Positions 34,944 through 43,799 of a stretch of 64,000 nt of DNA are shown here, one piece after another. Position numbers and translations under genes: made by a program. The stretch is from CAZVWJ01 sp964631325. Its GTDB lineage: Bacteria; T1Sed10-126. The stretch's first letter is position 1. Every line of letters starts with the position of its first letter. Location: contig CAZVWJ010000010.1 of assembly GCA_964631325.1 (NCBI GenBank), positions 1 through 64,000 on the forward strand, written 5' to 3'. Under the pieces are notes generated by a model. The model worked only from the letters and a program-made list of their open reading frames with translations. It was not told where the DNA came from and searched no databases.

Positions 34944-36116
34944 ATGAGCGAAGAAGATTCAGTAGGAGTAGTGGAGACGAAAAAATGGCAGTTTGCTGAG
35001 CCGCCGGAGGAACTGGAACTGCGCTGTGGTGAAACACTGGGGCCCATCGAGGTGGCCTATGAGACTTACGGTGAATTGAGTCCTGAGCGGGACAACGCAA
35101 TTTTAATCTGCCACGCGCTTACCGGTGACGCACACGTGGCCGGTAAACATTCCCCGGAAGATAATAAACCGGGCTGGTGGGAAATTATGGTGGGCCCGGG
35201 CAAGCCAATTGATACGAACAAGTATTTTGTGATCTGTTCGAACTGTCTCGGCGGCTGTCAGGGGACGACCGGGCCCGCTTCAATTAATCCTGATACCGGA
35301 GAGCCGTACGGGCTGGATTTTCCCATGGTGACGGTGGAAGACATGGTCCGGGTTCAGTATGAACTTATCACCCGGGAGCTTAACCTGGATAGCCTGTTCA
35401 GTGTAATCGGCGGTTCTTTCGGGGGGATGCAGGTTCTCCAGTGGGCGATCGACCACCCGGAGATGGTGCAAACAGCCCTGCCCATTGCCTCCGCCGCCCG
35501 CCTGAGTGCCCAGGCAATTGCTTTTGACGAGGTGGGGCGCCAGGCGATCTACAGTGACCCCAACTGGAATGACGGTGATTATTACGGAGAAAAGGAACCG
35601 GACCGCGGCCTTGCAGTGGCCCGGATGGTCGGCCATATCACTTATCTCAGTGACCAGTCGATGCGGAATAAATTTGGCCGCTCGCTCCAGGACAAAGATG
35701 ACCTGGGCTATGACTTTGGACCGCCGGATTTCCAGGTGGAGAGTTATCTCCGCTACCAGGGGGACAGTTTCGTTCAGCGTTTCGATGCCAACAGTTACCT
35801 GTATATGACTAAGGCCATGGACTATTTTGACCTCGAGGACAGATACGGTTCCCTGGTTGAAGCGTTCCAGGCGGCGCGAAGTAAATTTATGCTGTTATCC
35901 TTTACCGGGGACTGGCTGTTTCCCACTTACCAGTCGCGGGAAATAGTCAAGGCTCTCCATGCAAATGCGCTTGAGGTGAGTTTCTGCGAGATAGAATCAG
36001 ATTACGGTCACGACGTCTTTCTGCTGGAAAATGAAACACTCGATAAATTGATCAGCAAGTTCCTGGATAATAACTACAGGAAACTTTCCGAAACGAAAGA
36101 AAATGTACTTGTTTAG
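34944..36116 (+). CDS. metX: Homoserine O-acetyltransferase
   Basis: MetX acetylates homoserine using acetyl-CoA. This alpha/beta-hydrolase family member has the nucleophile elbow GGSFGGMQVLQWA (about residues 152-164) with Ser as nucleophile. The Asp of the triad is in TGDWLFP (about 322) and the His in DYGHDVFLL (about 355). The early block ICHALTGDAHVAG is typical. At 390 residues it is standard. The gene follows the family B hairpin, with AGGTGA ahead of the ATG. Its stop is followed by a family A element and then metW. Confidence 0.95.
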   Translation: MSEEDSVGVVETKKWQFAEPPEELELRCGETLGPIEVAYETYGELSPERDNAILICHALTGDAHVAGKHSPEDNKPGWWEIMVGPGKPIDTNKYFVICSNCLGGCQGTTGPASINPDTGEPYGLDFPMVTVEDMVRVQYELITRELNLDSLFSVIGGSFGGMQVLQWAIDHPEMVQTALPIASAARLSAQAIAFDEVGRQAIYSDPNWNDGDYYGEKEPDRGLAVARMVGHITYLSDQSMRNKFGRSLQDKDDLGYDFGPPDFQVESYLRYQGDSFVQRFDANSYLYMTKAMDYFDLEDRYGSLVEAFQAARSKFMLLSFTGDWLFPTYQSREIVKALHANALEVSFCEIESDYGHDVFLLENETLDKLISKFLDNNYRKLSETKENVLV

Positions 36117-36130
36117 CGACCCCTTGTAAC

Positions 36131-36260
36131 AGCGTATCCTACTCCCTGTGAGACTCATTCTCGCAGCCATCCAGGCTGCTCTGAGGATTACATTTTCAAG
36201 GACAGCTCATCCTGAGCCTTGAAAATGTAAAAATCCGTCAAACAGGGAGCACGATCCGCT
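36131..36260 (+). repeat. Family A structured repeat, copy 2
   Basis: P1 pairs the region around AGCGTATCCTACTCCCTG (36131) with CAGGGAGCACGATCCGCT (36243). P2 pairs GCAGCC (36163) with GGCTGC (36174). P3 pairs TACATTTTCAAGG (36189) with CCTTGAAAATGTA (36217). The junction strands CATTCTC, TCTGAGG and AAATCC match the other copies. Confidence 0.8.
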
Positions 36261-36322
36261 TTTCTATGAAGAATTAAGGGATATGCTAAACATTCACAAG
36301 AAAGTTAAGAGGGAGTTCAAAA

Positions 36323-36913
36323 ATGCCACTCAGGTTAGATTATAGATTTATTGCCCAGCACGTGCCCAGCGGTTCCCGGGTCCTGGACCTTGGCTGTGGG
36401 GACGGGAGTATCCTCGAACAATTGATTCGCGAGGACCAGGTTGAGGGGCTGGGCATCGACATTGATGAGGACGCGGTGAAAGAATGTGTGAGCCGGGGAG
36501 TCCCTGTTTATCACGGTAACATGTTCGAAGGAATCCAGATGTTTTCTGATAATTCGTTTGACTGCGTAATTTTGAGTCGGACTCTCCAGCAATCGTTGAA
36601 TCCCCGGCGGATAGTGAAAGAAATGCTCCGGGTCGGCCGGCGCGGAATAATCAGTTTCCCTAATTTTGGTCACTGGACGGCCCGCTTAAAGTTCTGTTTC
36701 ACCGGCAGGCGACCTGTTACCGGCGGCCCGGGACAAACTTGGCACGAAACCCCGAATGTGCACCCCCTGACGATAAAAGATTTCATTAGCTTCTGCCGGG
36801 AGCAGGAGCTGCTTATCGAGGACAGGGTTTTTTATACTTCTCAGTTTTATCGTGTTCCTTCCTTTCTGGCCAATCTCCTGGCCCGTTACGCCGTTTTTGT
36901 AATTAAGGCCTAA
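36323..36913 (+). CDS. metW: MetW-like methyltransferase
   Basis: MetW partners MetX in many bacteria and is needed for its activity. The protein has the SAM-binding motif VLDLGCGDGSILEQL (about residues 20-34) and the family blocks SNDNSFDCVILSRTLQQ-type and RRGIISFPNFGHWTAR (about 106-122), then WHETPNVHPLTIKDF. Its length of 196 residues is normal. It follows metX with only a structured repeat between. Its last codon runs into the terminal repeat of the next family A copy. Confidence 0.92.
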   Translation: MPLRLDYRFIAQHVPSGSRVLDLGCGDGSILEQLIREDQVEGLGIDIDEDAVKECVSRGVPVYHGNMFEGIQMFSDNSFDCVILSRTLQQSLNPRRIVKEMLRVGRRGIISFPNFGHWTARLKFCFTGRRPVTGGPGQTWHETPNVHPLTIKDFISFCREQELLIEDRVFYTSQFYRVPSFLANLLARYAVFVIKA

Positions 36914-37087
36914 ATTGAGCGATTATTATCGAAGAACACATAACTCTCCGGATTCATTCTCGCAGCCATCCAGGCTGCTCCGAGGTATGTATTCCTCAAT
37001 ACGAACCCCTCCTGGGTTCAGAGGAATACAAAAATCCACCGGAGAGCAATATGTTCTTCTCTTCACTATAGAATCGCTCAATTTAGG
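36909..37087 (+). repeat. Family A structured repeat, copy 3
   Basis: Terminal repeats CCTAAATTGAGCGATT (36909) and AATCGCTCAATTTAGG (37072) are exact complements. P1 has ACTCTCCGG/CCGGAGAG, with GAAGAACA/TGTTCTTC further out. P2 is GCAGCC/GGCTGC and P3 is TGTATTCCTC/GAGGAATACA. The junction strands are CATTCTC, TCCGAGG and AAATCC. The element overlaps the metW stop codon. Confidence 0.85.
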
Positions 37088-37093
37088 TAAGGG

Positions 37094-37819
37094 TTAATCA
37101 GCCGGTCGCCCGAGCGGCATTAATAAAACGGGCTGGACTTTTTCGGGCAAATTGAGCAGTTTTTTTACCTTACTGGCGTAGAAAGCGCCGACGTCAACAG
37201 TTCCCAACCCCAGTGCCTCTGCCTGGAGATAGACGTTCTGGGCTGCGTGTCCGGTTTCAATATGAACATAACGGCGTCCGTGCTCTGAGTATTTTTGGGT
37301 TGTCCGTTTGTAAACAGCCCCGACCACCAGTGTTACCGGTGCGGTTTTGACCCAGGGTTGGCCTAAGGCGGCCCGGGAAAGCTGATCCAGTAATTTTCCC
37401 GCCTTAATTTTTTTAATTTTATTTTTGTGGGGGAGATAGTGATAAACTCCCGCCGGGATTCCCTCTATCTTTTCCACTACGGGATATATTTCCAGGGGAT
37501 ACAGGGCGCCGGCCGAGGGAGCGGTGCGAAAACCCTGCTTGTGGGTTATTCCCTGGGCGGCCCAGAGAATTTGTCCCAGTTCTTCCAGGTCCAGGGGAAG
37601 ATCTTTATATTGGCGGATTGAACGTCTCTGCCGTAACGCTTTAGTAACCGGGAGAGATCCGCCCGTTTTTTTGTTAATGTTTGGTTCGGGCAGTTCAATG
37701 CCGGTTGTGCCGGAGGATTGCCTGGTCCGCGGTTCGGCCTGTTTACTTTCGGGCCAGCTAAAAAATATAATTCCCGCAATTAATCCTAAACCTGCGATTA
37801 ACAGGATAAACTTTTTCAT
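37094..37819 (-). CDS. SagB/ThcOx-type nitroreductase-like dehydrogenase, membrane-anchored
   Basis: The protein begins with one hydrophobic helix (about 4-22), a hydrophilic stretch, and then a nitroreductase-fold domain (about 55-240). The SagB-type features are RRSIRQYKDLPL (about 66), LGQILWAAQGIT and APSAGALYPLEIYPV (about 100-115). The C-terminal ALGLGTVDVGAFY and PVLLMPLGRP are also typical. Such proteins bind FMN and oxidise peptides or act as reductases. No RiPP precursor or cyclodehydratase is nearby, so the role here is unknown. It is convergent with metW and divergent from the radical SAM gene. Confidence 0.85.
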   Translation of the reverse strand: MKKFILLIAGLGLIAGIIFFSWPESKQAEPRTRQSSGTTGIELPEPNINKKTGGSLPVTKALRQRRSIRQYKDLPLDLEELGQILWAAQGITHKQGFRTAPSAGALYPLEIYPVVEKIEGIPAGVYHYLPHKNKIKKIKAGKLLDQLSRAALGQPWVKTAPVTLVVGAVYKRTTQKYSEHGRRYVHIETGHAAQNVYLQAEALGLGTVDVGAFYASKVKKLLNLPEKVQPVLLMPLGRPAD

Positions 37820-37938
37820 AATATTTCCTCCTTGGATTTTCCTGGTTACTATTGAAAATTAATGGTTTCCTGTGTAAAAATACTATGATAACCAGTTAGC
37901 AGATAAAAGGTTGATAGTAATTAATTGGGGTGATTGAG

Positions 37939-38997
37939 ATGGAACAATACGAACAGAAATTGCGTGAACGGTCGCGGAAAGCGGCCCCGGAACTGGTCTC
38001 AGAGCAGGATGGGAATACAATTCAGTGCTTGAGTTGTGGGCACAAGTGTACAATTCAAGAAGGGGAGACGGGGATTTGTCGGATGCATTGGAATGAGGCG
38101 GGAGAACTGCGGGTGCCATTTGGCTATGTTTCCAGTCTGCACGTTGATCCCATGGAAAAAAAGCCGTTTTTTCATGCCCTGCCCGGTCAGCGGGCTCTTT
38201 CTTTCGGAATGCTTGGTTGTAACCTCCAGTGCCCTTACTGTCAGAACTGGAATATTTCCCAGAATCTCAAGGATTCCGAAGCCCGGGTTCAGCCCCGGGA
38301 CATTAGCCCGGCGGAGATTATTAAGCAGGCCCGGGGTTCAAACGTTAGCAGTGTGGTGGCCACCTATAATGAACCTTTAATTACCAGCGAGTGGTCCCGG
38401 ACAATTTTTGAGCTGGCGCGGGAGGAAGATTATCTAACCGGCTACGTTTCAAACGGTTATGCTTCCCGGGAAGTGATCGAGTATCTGCGTGATTGGACAG
38501 ATTTGTTCAACGTTGATTTCAAGGGCTGGTCCCCCGGTAAATATCGGGAACTGGGGGGGGACGTAGAAGTGGTAAAAGAGATGCTGGAGCTAATTCATAA
38601 GCTGGGTTTTCACCTTGAAGTTATCACTTTGCTTGTTCCCGAACGGACTGATGAGCCCGAAGAATTACGTCGAATGGCTGGATTTCTGGCTTCTATTTCT
38701 CCGGATATTCCCTGGCACTTGACCGCCTTCCGGGGCGCATATAAGTGGCAAAACCATCCTTCAACTTCACCGCAGGACCTTAAGATGGCCTATGAAATTG
38801 CCCGGGAGGAAGGTATGAATTACGTTTACTGTGGTAATTTACCGGGCCGGGTTGGAGAAGCGGAAAGCACTTACTGTCCCGAATGTGGTGAGTTACTCAT
38901 CAAGCGAACCGGTTATTCTATCGGTAGTGTAAACTTAGATGAGAATAAATGTCCGGCTTGCGGACAGGGGATTTATGGGGTTTTTTCCGGTGCCTGA
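37939..38997 (+). CDS. amrS: AmmeMemoRadiSam system radical SAM enzyme
   Basis: This family has a radical SAM site and zinc-like Cys clusters. The N-terminal cluster CLSCGHKCTIQEGETGIC (about residues 31-48) and the CNLQCPYCQNWNIS motif (about 95-108) are both present. A C-terminal CPEC...CPACG pair ends the chain. The name comes from co-occurrence with AMMECR1 and Memo proteins; neither partner lies in this window. The start is taken as the ATG at 37939 (a GTG at 37930 is possible). The gene's end overlaps a convergent GNAT gene by 25 bases. Confidence 0.9.
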   Translation: MEQYEQKLRERSRKAAPELVSEQDGNTIQCLSCGHKCTIQEGETGICRMHWNEAGELRVPFGYVSSLHVDPMEKKPFFHALPGQRALSFGMLGCNLQCPYCQNWNISQNLKDSEARVQPRDISPAEIIKQARGSNVSSVVATYNEPLITSEWSRTIFELAREEDYLTGYVSNGYASREVIEYLRDWTDLFNVDFKGWSPGKYRELGGDVEVVKEMLELIHKLGFHLEVITLLVPERTDEPEELRRMAGFLASISPDIPWHLTAFRGAYKWQNHPSTSPQDLKMAYEIAREEGMNYVYCGNLPGRVGEAESTYCPECGELLIKRTGYSIGSVNLDENKCPACGQGIYGVFSGA

Positions 38998-39962
38998 AAG
39001 TAAAAATGGGAGCGCCGGGTAATCAATTTATAGCCCTGGTTTCGGTAGAATTGCTTGGCTGGTTCGTTTGCCTGGTTAACTTTTAATTCGATGTATTCTA
39101 CCTCCTTGTCCAGGAGAAGTCTTTCGCCGATCTTTAACAGATATTTCCCATATCCGTTACCCTGGACCGCCGGAGCAACCTGCAGGAAAGCAATGGAGCC
39201 CGCTTTTCGCCGTGCCGGAAAGCTTGGTGGCAAAAATCTAACAATAACCAGGCCAATAAGTTCTCCCTTATTGATCAATCCGCGCGCCCGGTGATTTTTG
39301 TCTTTTAACTGTTTTTTAGTCCACTGAAAATAAATTTTTCGGACGGCCTCTGGCGAATAGGGGCTGTCTGTGTGCAACTGTCCGCACCGGTAGTGTTCAA
39401 GCAGATTTTTTAGTTTTCGGGGGGAGATTTGATCCCCGTTCTCAAGCGACATTTCCCGGTCTATATTTCTATTTGCTGATTGAACTGATAAATTTTGCCA
39501 GCGCCCTAAAAATTGGTCACAACCCCCCGGAAAGATGTTTGGATGAGATTTTAAGAGAGCGGTGGCGTTGCGGTTTTTTGTGGGCTGGCGCAGATGAATG
39601 ATTGTGCCGGGAAATACTGCCCGGAGTGCTTGCATCTGGGCAAGTCTTATGTCGTTTCTGTTTTGTTCAATTAGTTCCCAGCTTGTATTGTAGACTTCTC
39701 TGTTCTGGTTGTCGGAGTGGAGCCTGTTGGGAGCTAACTTGAGCCAGCCGACTGGTTGATTCTTGATTAGATTTACCAGGTATTGAGTTCCCGGAACAGG
39801 GTTTTGCCAGCTATTATTTAAATGTTTTATCGGGTCAAGTTCAAGCAGTTCGCGCCTTTTTTGATCAAAAGGGTATTCCCGGGCCAGTTGGGCGAGCGGT
39901 TCTTTCCACTCCGGTTGCGGAGATTGAACCCACCGGGAAGTTATTTGTTCTTTTTGCTCCAT
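38973..39962 (-). CDS. GNAT family N-acetyltransferase with N-terminal extension
   Basis: The C-terminal 150 residues form a GNAT domain: the acetyl-CoA loop VQGNGYGKYLLKIGERLL is near residue 270, and the final strands include YIELKVNQANEPAKQFYRNQ. The N-terminal 170 residues look like a second, degenerate GNAT-like half with GWLKLAPN, but without a clear CoA loop. The substrate is unknown. The stop lies inside the end of the convergent radical SAM gene. The gene start overlaps the M15 lipoprotein gene by about 20 bases, so the two form a unit. Confidence 0.75.
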   Translation of the reverse strand: MEQKEQITSRWVQSPQPEWKEPLAQLAREYPFDQKRRELLELDPIKHLNNSWQNPVPGTQYLVNLIKNQPVGWLKLAPNRLHSDNQNREVYNTSWELIEQNRNDIRLAQMQALRAVFPGTIIHLRQPTKNRNATALLKSHPNIFPGGCDQFLGRWQNLSVQSANRNIDREMSLENGDQISPRKLKNLLEHYRCGQLHTDSPYSPEAVRKIYFQWTKKQLKDKNHRARGLINKGELIGLVIVRFLPPSFPARRKAGSIAFLQVAPAVQGNGYGKYLLKIGERLLLDKEVEYIELKVNQANEPAKQFYRNQGYKLITRRSHFYFQAPEKTP

Positions 39963-41239
39963 TCGGCGTTTAATCCTCTCTGGTCGAGATGAACATAAGG
40001 TGTTTGAGTTCGGCTTTTTACGTCGTTCTGGCTGTAGGTGCCCACTCCTCCCTTAATTCCCAGTTCTTTTCTTAATTTTTTAGCCAGCTCGGCGATGATT
40101 TGGGCGTCCTTAATCGTTATTTCTCCGTCCTCGTTGATGTCGTCCATCTTTTTGTTCATTGTTCCGTCGACGATAAAGTCAACTGCGTCTCCATACTGGT
40201 GCCGGCTGTAAATTGCTTTTAGGGAATTTGTTTCTTTCGTTTCAGCCTGATTGTAGAAAGGATTGCGGGAGCCGCTGATCAATTTTATCCTGTTTGAGTA
40301 GCCCTGTTTTTCCAGCTTTTTTTGCAGTCTGGTCAGTTCAGATAACAAGGGGAGCTTAAGGGGAATGTAATGGGGGTAGGGGTGATCAATTTTATTTCTG
40401 ACGTACTGGTCATGGTCAAATTCATTCCACTTAATCCCGGGCAGTACATAACCCTGTTTGTTTTCTTTTGTAACCGGATAAAACCAGCGGGGCTGTTTGT
40501 AAATATGCGGGAATAAACGAACGGAGTGGGGATTCACAAAAGATTTTTCCGGAATCCAGACAATTTCACCTTTGAGCTTAGCTTTGATTCGCTTATTTAT
40601 TAGCACAAGAGTGTCGGCGCCGGTCGAGATCGGTTGAACGCGCCGACCGTGCTGAATTTTCCCCCGGACATTTTCTGTCTCCGGTCCGGCAAAATAGGGG
40701 GCGGAATTTTTAGTAATTATCAGGTTGTTTTTATACCAGCATAATTTTGTCTCAGGCCGGGGATAATATCCGACTCTGTAGTTGTTGATAGTTGTCTCAC
40801 CGGGATTTTTCCTGGCCGGGGGAACCAGGTGAATTTTCCGGGAGTCAGTATCAGCGATAATAGCATTACCGGTAGAACTTTTCTTAAGCCAGCGGCTGTG
40901 AAGAATAATTTTTGCTTCTACCGGATCGGACTTTACTGTTAAAAGGTGCGAGTCGGAAATACTGTTTGAAAGCAAATGGTTATTTATTTTCCATTCCCAG
41001 TGTTTTTCTTTTAGCTGATATTTTTCGGAAAAAGGCCTGACCAGGTGGGCTTGAACCAGGATTTTGGAATGACGCTTAACTGGCCGGGTAACCGGGCCTT
41101 TGGTTAAGGTTACTTCCTTGAATTCGATTTCTAATTTATTTGGAACCTCGCCCTCCTTAACCTCCGGTCCACAGCCGCCCAGGATAACCAGTCCCAGCAG
41201 GCAACTCAAAAAAATATTTATAATGAATTCGTTTCTCAT
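39941..41239 (-). CDS. Lipoprotein with M15-type peptidase domain and an EF-hand-like loop
   Basis: The start is taken as the ATG at 41239 (GGTGATC precedes it). A lipoprotein signal with LGGCG (about residues 18-22) directs it to a membrane. After a long Lys/Trp-rich region, the C-terminal 120 residues resemble peptidase M15 carboxypeptidases: SGSRNPFYNQ, SRHQYGDAVDF (with His and Asp zinc ligands) and YVHLDQRG (final His). A DINEDGEITIKDA stretch inside the domain resembles an EF-hand/dockerin calcium loop. It probably trims cell-wall peptides. It is coupled to the GNAT gene downstream. Confidence 0.72.
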   Translation of the reverse strand: MRNEFIINIFLSCLLGLVILGGCGPEVKEGEVPNKLEIEFKEVTLTKGPVTRPVKRHSKILVQAHLVRPFSEKYQLKEKHWEWKINNHLLSNSISDSHLLTVKSDPVEAKIILHSRWLKKSSTGNAIIADTDSRKIHLVPPARKNPGETTINNYRVGYYPRPETKLCWYKNNLIITKNSAPYFAGPETENVRGKIQHGRRVQPISTGADTLVLINKRIKAKLKGEIVWIPEKSFVNPHSVRLFPHIYKQPRWFYPVTKENKQGYVLPGIKWNEFDHDQYVRNKIDHPYPHYIPLKLPLLSELTRLQKKLEKQGYSNRIKLISGSRNPFYNQAETKETNSLKAIYSRHQYGDAVDFIVDGTMNKKMDDINEDGEITIKDAQIIAELAKKLRKELGIKGGVGTYSQNDVKSRTQTPYVHLDQRGLNAEWSKKNK

Positions 41240-41420
41240 TAAGATCACCAGTTTGTTCCACAAATTGAAAAACGCAGGTCATTCAGTGAAAAATACCAGC
41301 TCAATATATTGTAACTCGTTTTTTGCGTACATATAAGTGGTCTGCCGGAGACTGACAGTAAACGCGGTTCCATTCAGAAACCTTTCGTATCTTGTTACAA
41401 TTTTTTGTCTGTTACTTCTA
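41240..41420. other. Intergenic region between lipoprotein gene and repeat
   Basis: I see no gene in this stretch. It includes the upstream region of the minus-strand lipoprotein gene; no clear promoter pair stands out. Confidence 0.4.
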
Positions 41421-41838
41421 CCTAAACTGAGCGATTCTATGGTGAGTCTGCAAGATATCACCTGTTTCTATCATTCTCGCAATTAGCCATTGAGGCTGTC
41501 TCAACTACGGTGATAGACAAGGCCGATGTTATTCTGGCCAAAAGCCGTACATTGGATATGTCCCCGGGGACTCCCCGGTCGTGTCGTCTCCGAGGTATAC
41601 AGCTCCTGGTCCGCCTCCTGCGGCCCAATACAGAGCTGTATAAATCCAGAAACAGGACATCTTACATCCTCACCATAGCGGTGAAGAGAAGAACATATTG
41701 CTCTCCGGTGGATTTTTGTATTCCTCAGGACTCAGGAAGAGTCCGTATTGAGGAATACAACCCTCAGAGCAGCCGGGATGGCTGCGAGAATGAATCCGGA
41801 GAGTTATGTGTTCTTCGATAACAATCGCTCAATTTAGG
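41421..41838 (+). repeat. Composite of two family A repeats (copies 4 and 5)
   Basis: The ends are CCTAAACTGAGCGATT (41421) and AATCGCTCAATTTAGG (41823). The left half is a plus-oriented copy with P1 CCTGTTTCT/AGAAACAGG and P3 TATACAGC/GCTGTATA. Its P2 arm is expanded by about 100 bases that include a GACTCCCCGGTC-type palindrome. The right half is a minus-oriented copy with P1 CTCTCCGG/CCGGAGAG, P2 GCAGCC/GGCTGC and P3 GTATTCCTC/GAGGAATAC. The two halves meet near 41688. Confidence 0.8.
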
Positions 41839-41905
41839 TTCCATTAAGCGATTTCTTACCCGGACTCTTTCGGAGCGGGTCTAAATAAGGAGAACGATTT
41901 GAGTT

Positions 41906-43798
41906 GTGCTTCAACTAAATTTTGATCCTGTTATATCACCCTGGGCAATATTTATAGTCGCTTTGGTATTGCTCTATATTTATTTTCGTCACACTGAAAG
42001 TTGGTTGGATTTCTGGCTGGCCTCAGGAATAGTTCTGGTCCTGGTGGCGGCTGGTTTCCAGGCTGAATTGACCCGGGTGACGTATCGTTTTCCGGAAACA
42101 CCGGTTAAAATAATTTATGAAAACACTCCCCGCACCGGCCGGTTTGAATATGAAAAAATTGCAAAAAAACTCGGGCAAAAAATTGCTTCTGTAAGTTCAG
42201 CGCGAGCAAAAATTGTTCCCCTGGATGAGCGCTGGGAAACTCCGTTTTTCAGGGATTACAATCAGTTAAAAAAGAGTCTGTCAATTAACGATCCGGTCCA
42301 GGTGGTCGTGGGGGACGGCCGGCATACAGTTCCTCTCCCCGGCCCGCTGTTCGGCGATAGTTCGCCGACTTACCGTTCTCTCTATACTCCTACTGCTTAC
42401 GCGCCTGAAGTCACTGTGAAGGCCGTAAAACCGATTAAAAACCTGGATTATCCGGGGCGGACCCAGTGGTCAATTCACCTTTCCGGGGTTGATAATTTAT
42501 CCTCCCCGAGATTGGTTTTGAGTGCCGGTGGAGAGGTTATTTCTGAAAAGAGGATTACTGCCACGAACAGTTTTCAAAAGTTAAAATTAACCAGTCCACA
42601 CTGTGAAAAAGGGGTCCATTACTTTGAGCTACAGCTGCTTGAGGCCGGCGAGGGATCTTTACCGCCGGATCATTCTCGTAAAACCGGGCTCGGAGTTGTG
42701 GTCTCGGATTTAAAGAAAAAAATACTGGTCGTTGATCGCTATCCGCGCTGGCGCTCTGGCTGGTGGGGACGGCAGGTAAAAGAGGTTGAAAACTGGGAAG
42801 TTGCATATAAATATCGGGCGTCTGGCTGGGAGGAAACAATTGCTGAACCTCCTGACCAGGTGCTGTATTTTGGTTTTCCCGCCGATAAAAATCAGCGCCA
42901 GGAGCTGGCCCGGTGGATTGAGCGGGGAGTTTCTCTCTTGTTTTTTGCCGATCAACCAAAGCCTGCCCGTCAGGTTGGAGAAACTCTTGAGCTGTTGGAT
43001 TTTGACAGTCAGCGTGACCTGCTGCAGCGGACCGGAGATTTCCCTCCACAACTGGCCCCGGGCTGGCTCGAGAACTTTTCAGCTCTGACTCGTTTTGAGG
43101 GTAGCCTCAAGAGTGCACCACCTTTTCGTTCTCTGCTGGTCAATCTGAGTTCCGGACCTTATCATGAAATTCTTAAGGCCCGGGGCGAGTTTTTGTTTGG
43201 ATTGTATTCGGCCCGGCCGCTGGGATTTTTTGCTTCTTCTGACTTTTACAACCTGTCAATGCAGTGGGGGCGGTTTGAACGGCCGGAGGTTGGGGGTAAG
43301 CTGGCTCGAACGATTATTCAAAAATTATTTCAAATGCGCCCGCGAGCTACTAAAAAAATTGTTGCCCGTCAGCAAGTGGTGACCGGTGAACCGCTTCCTT
43401 TAAATTTTCGGAAAGCCCGGCAGTTAACAATTAGTGGCCCGTGGAAAAATAGCTATCGGGGACCTCAGTTGCCAGCCCGGCTGTATTTTCCCCGCCCCGG
43501 AAAATATCAGTTGAAGCTTCGAACTAACAGGGGAGGCGTTAAAACTGCTTCAGTCGTGGTGGTTTCCCCCGGCGCGGAGAGATTAGCTCCGGAAAATACT
43601 TATCTCCAGGGCCTGGTAAGACCAGATAATCAATTCACTGATCTTCCCGAATTGTTAAAGTGGTTTAAAAAAATCTGGCAGGAACAAAAAGAAAAACGCG
43701 AAGAAATACAGTTTAAATGGAACAATCCCCTGGTGCTCTTGCTTGCAATTCTGCTCTTTATATTGCTCTGGTATCGGCGTTCCCGGAGGCTGATTTGA
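41906..43798 (+). CDS. Membrane protein with glutamine-amidotransferase-like domain
   Basis: The 630-residue product has two N-terminal membrane helices (about 10-28 and 35-50) and one at the C-terminus (about 602-625). Between them are beta-rich segments and a Gatase-1-like stretch (about 275-460) with LVVDRYPRWRSGWW and FYFGFPAD-like strands. The topology is that of the large membrane proteins that accompany DUF4159 and BatA-type genes. A GTG start at 41906 follows AAGGAG by about 13 bases. The next gene begins one base after its stop, so this is the head of a four-gene unit. Confidence 0.7.
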   Translation: MLQLNFDPVISPWAIFIVALVLLYIYFRHTESWLDFWLASGIVLVLVAAGFQAELTRVTYRFPETPVKIIYENTPRTGRFEYEKIAKKLGQKIASVSSARAKIVPLDERWETPFFRDYNQLKKSLSINDPVQVVVGDGRHTVPLPGPLFGDSSPTYRSLYTPTAYAPEVTVKAVKPIKNLDYPGRTQWSIHLSGVDNLSSPRLVLSAGGEVISEKRITATNSFQKLKLTSPHCEKGVHYFELQLLEAGEGSLPPDHSRKTGLGVVVSDLKKKILVVDRYPRWRSGWWGRQVKEVENWEVAYKYRASGWEETIAEPPDQVLYFGFPADKNQRQELARWIERGVSLLFFADQPKPARQVGETLELLDFDSQRDLLQRTGDFPPQLAPGWLENFSALTRFEGSLKSAPPFRSLLVNLSSGPYHEILKARGEFLFGLYSARPLGFFASSDFYNLSMQWGRFERPEVGGKLARTIIQKLFQMRPRATKKIVARQQVVTGEPLPLNFRKARQLTISGPWKNSYRGPQLPARLYFPRPGKYQLKLRTNRGGVKTASVVVVSPGAERLAPENTYLQGLVRPDNQFTDLPELLKWFKKIWQEQKEKREEIQFKWNNPLVLLLAILLFILLWYRRSRRLI

Positions 43799-43799
43799 A

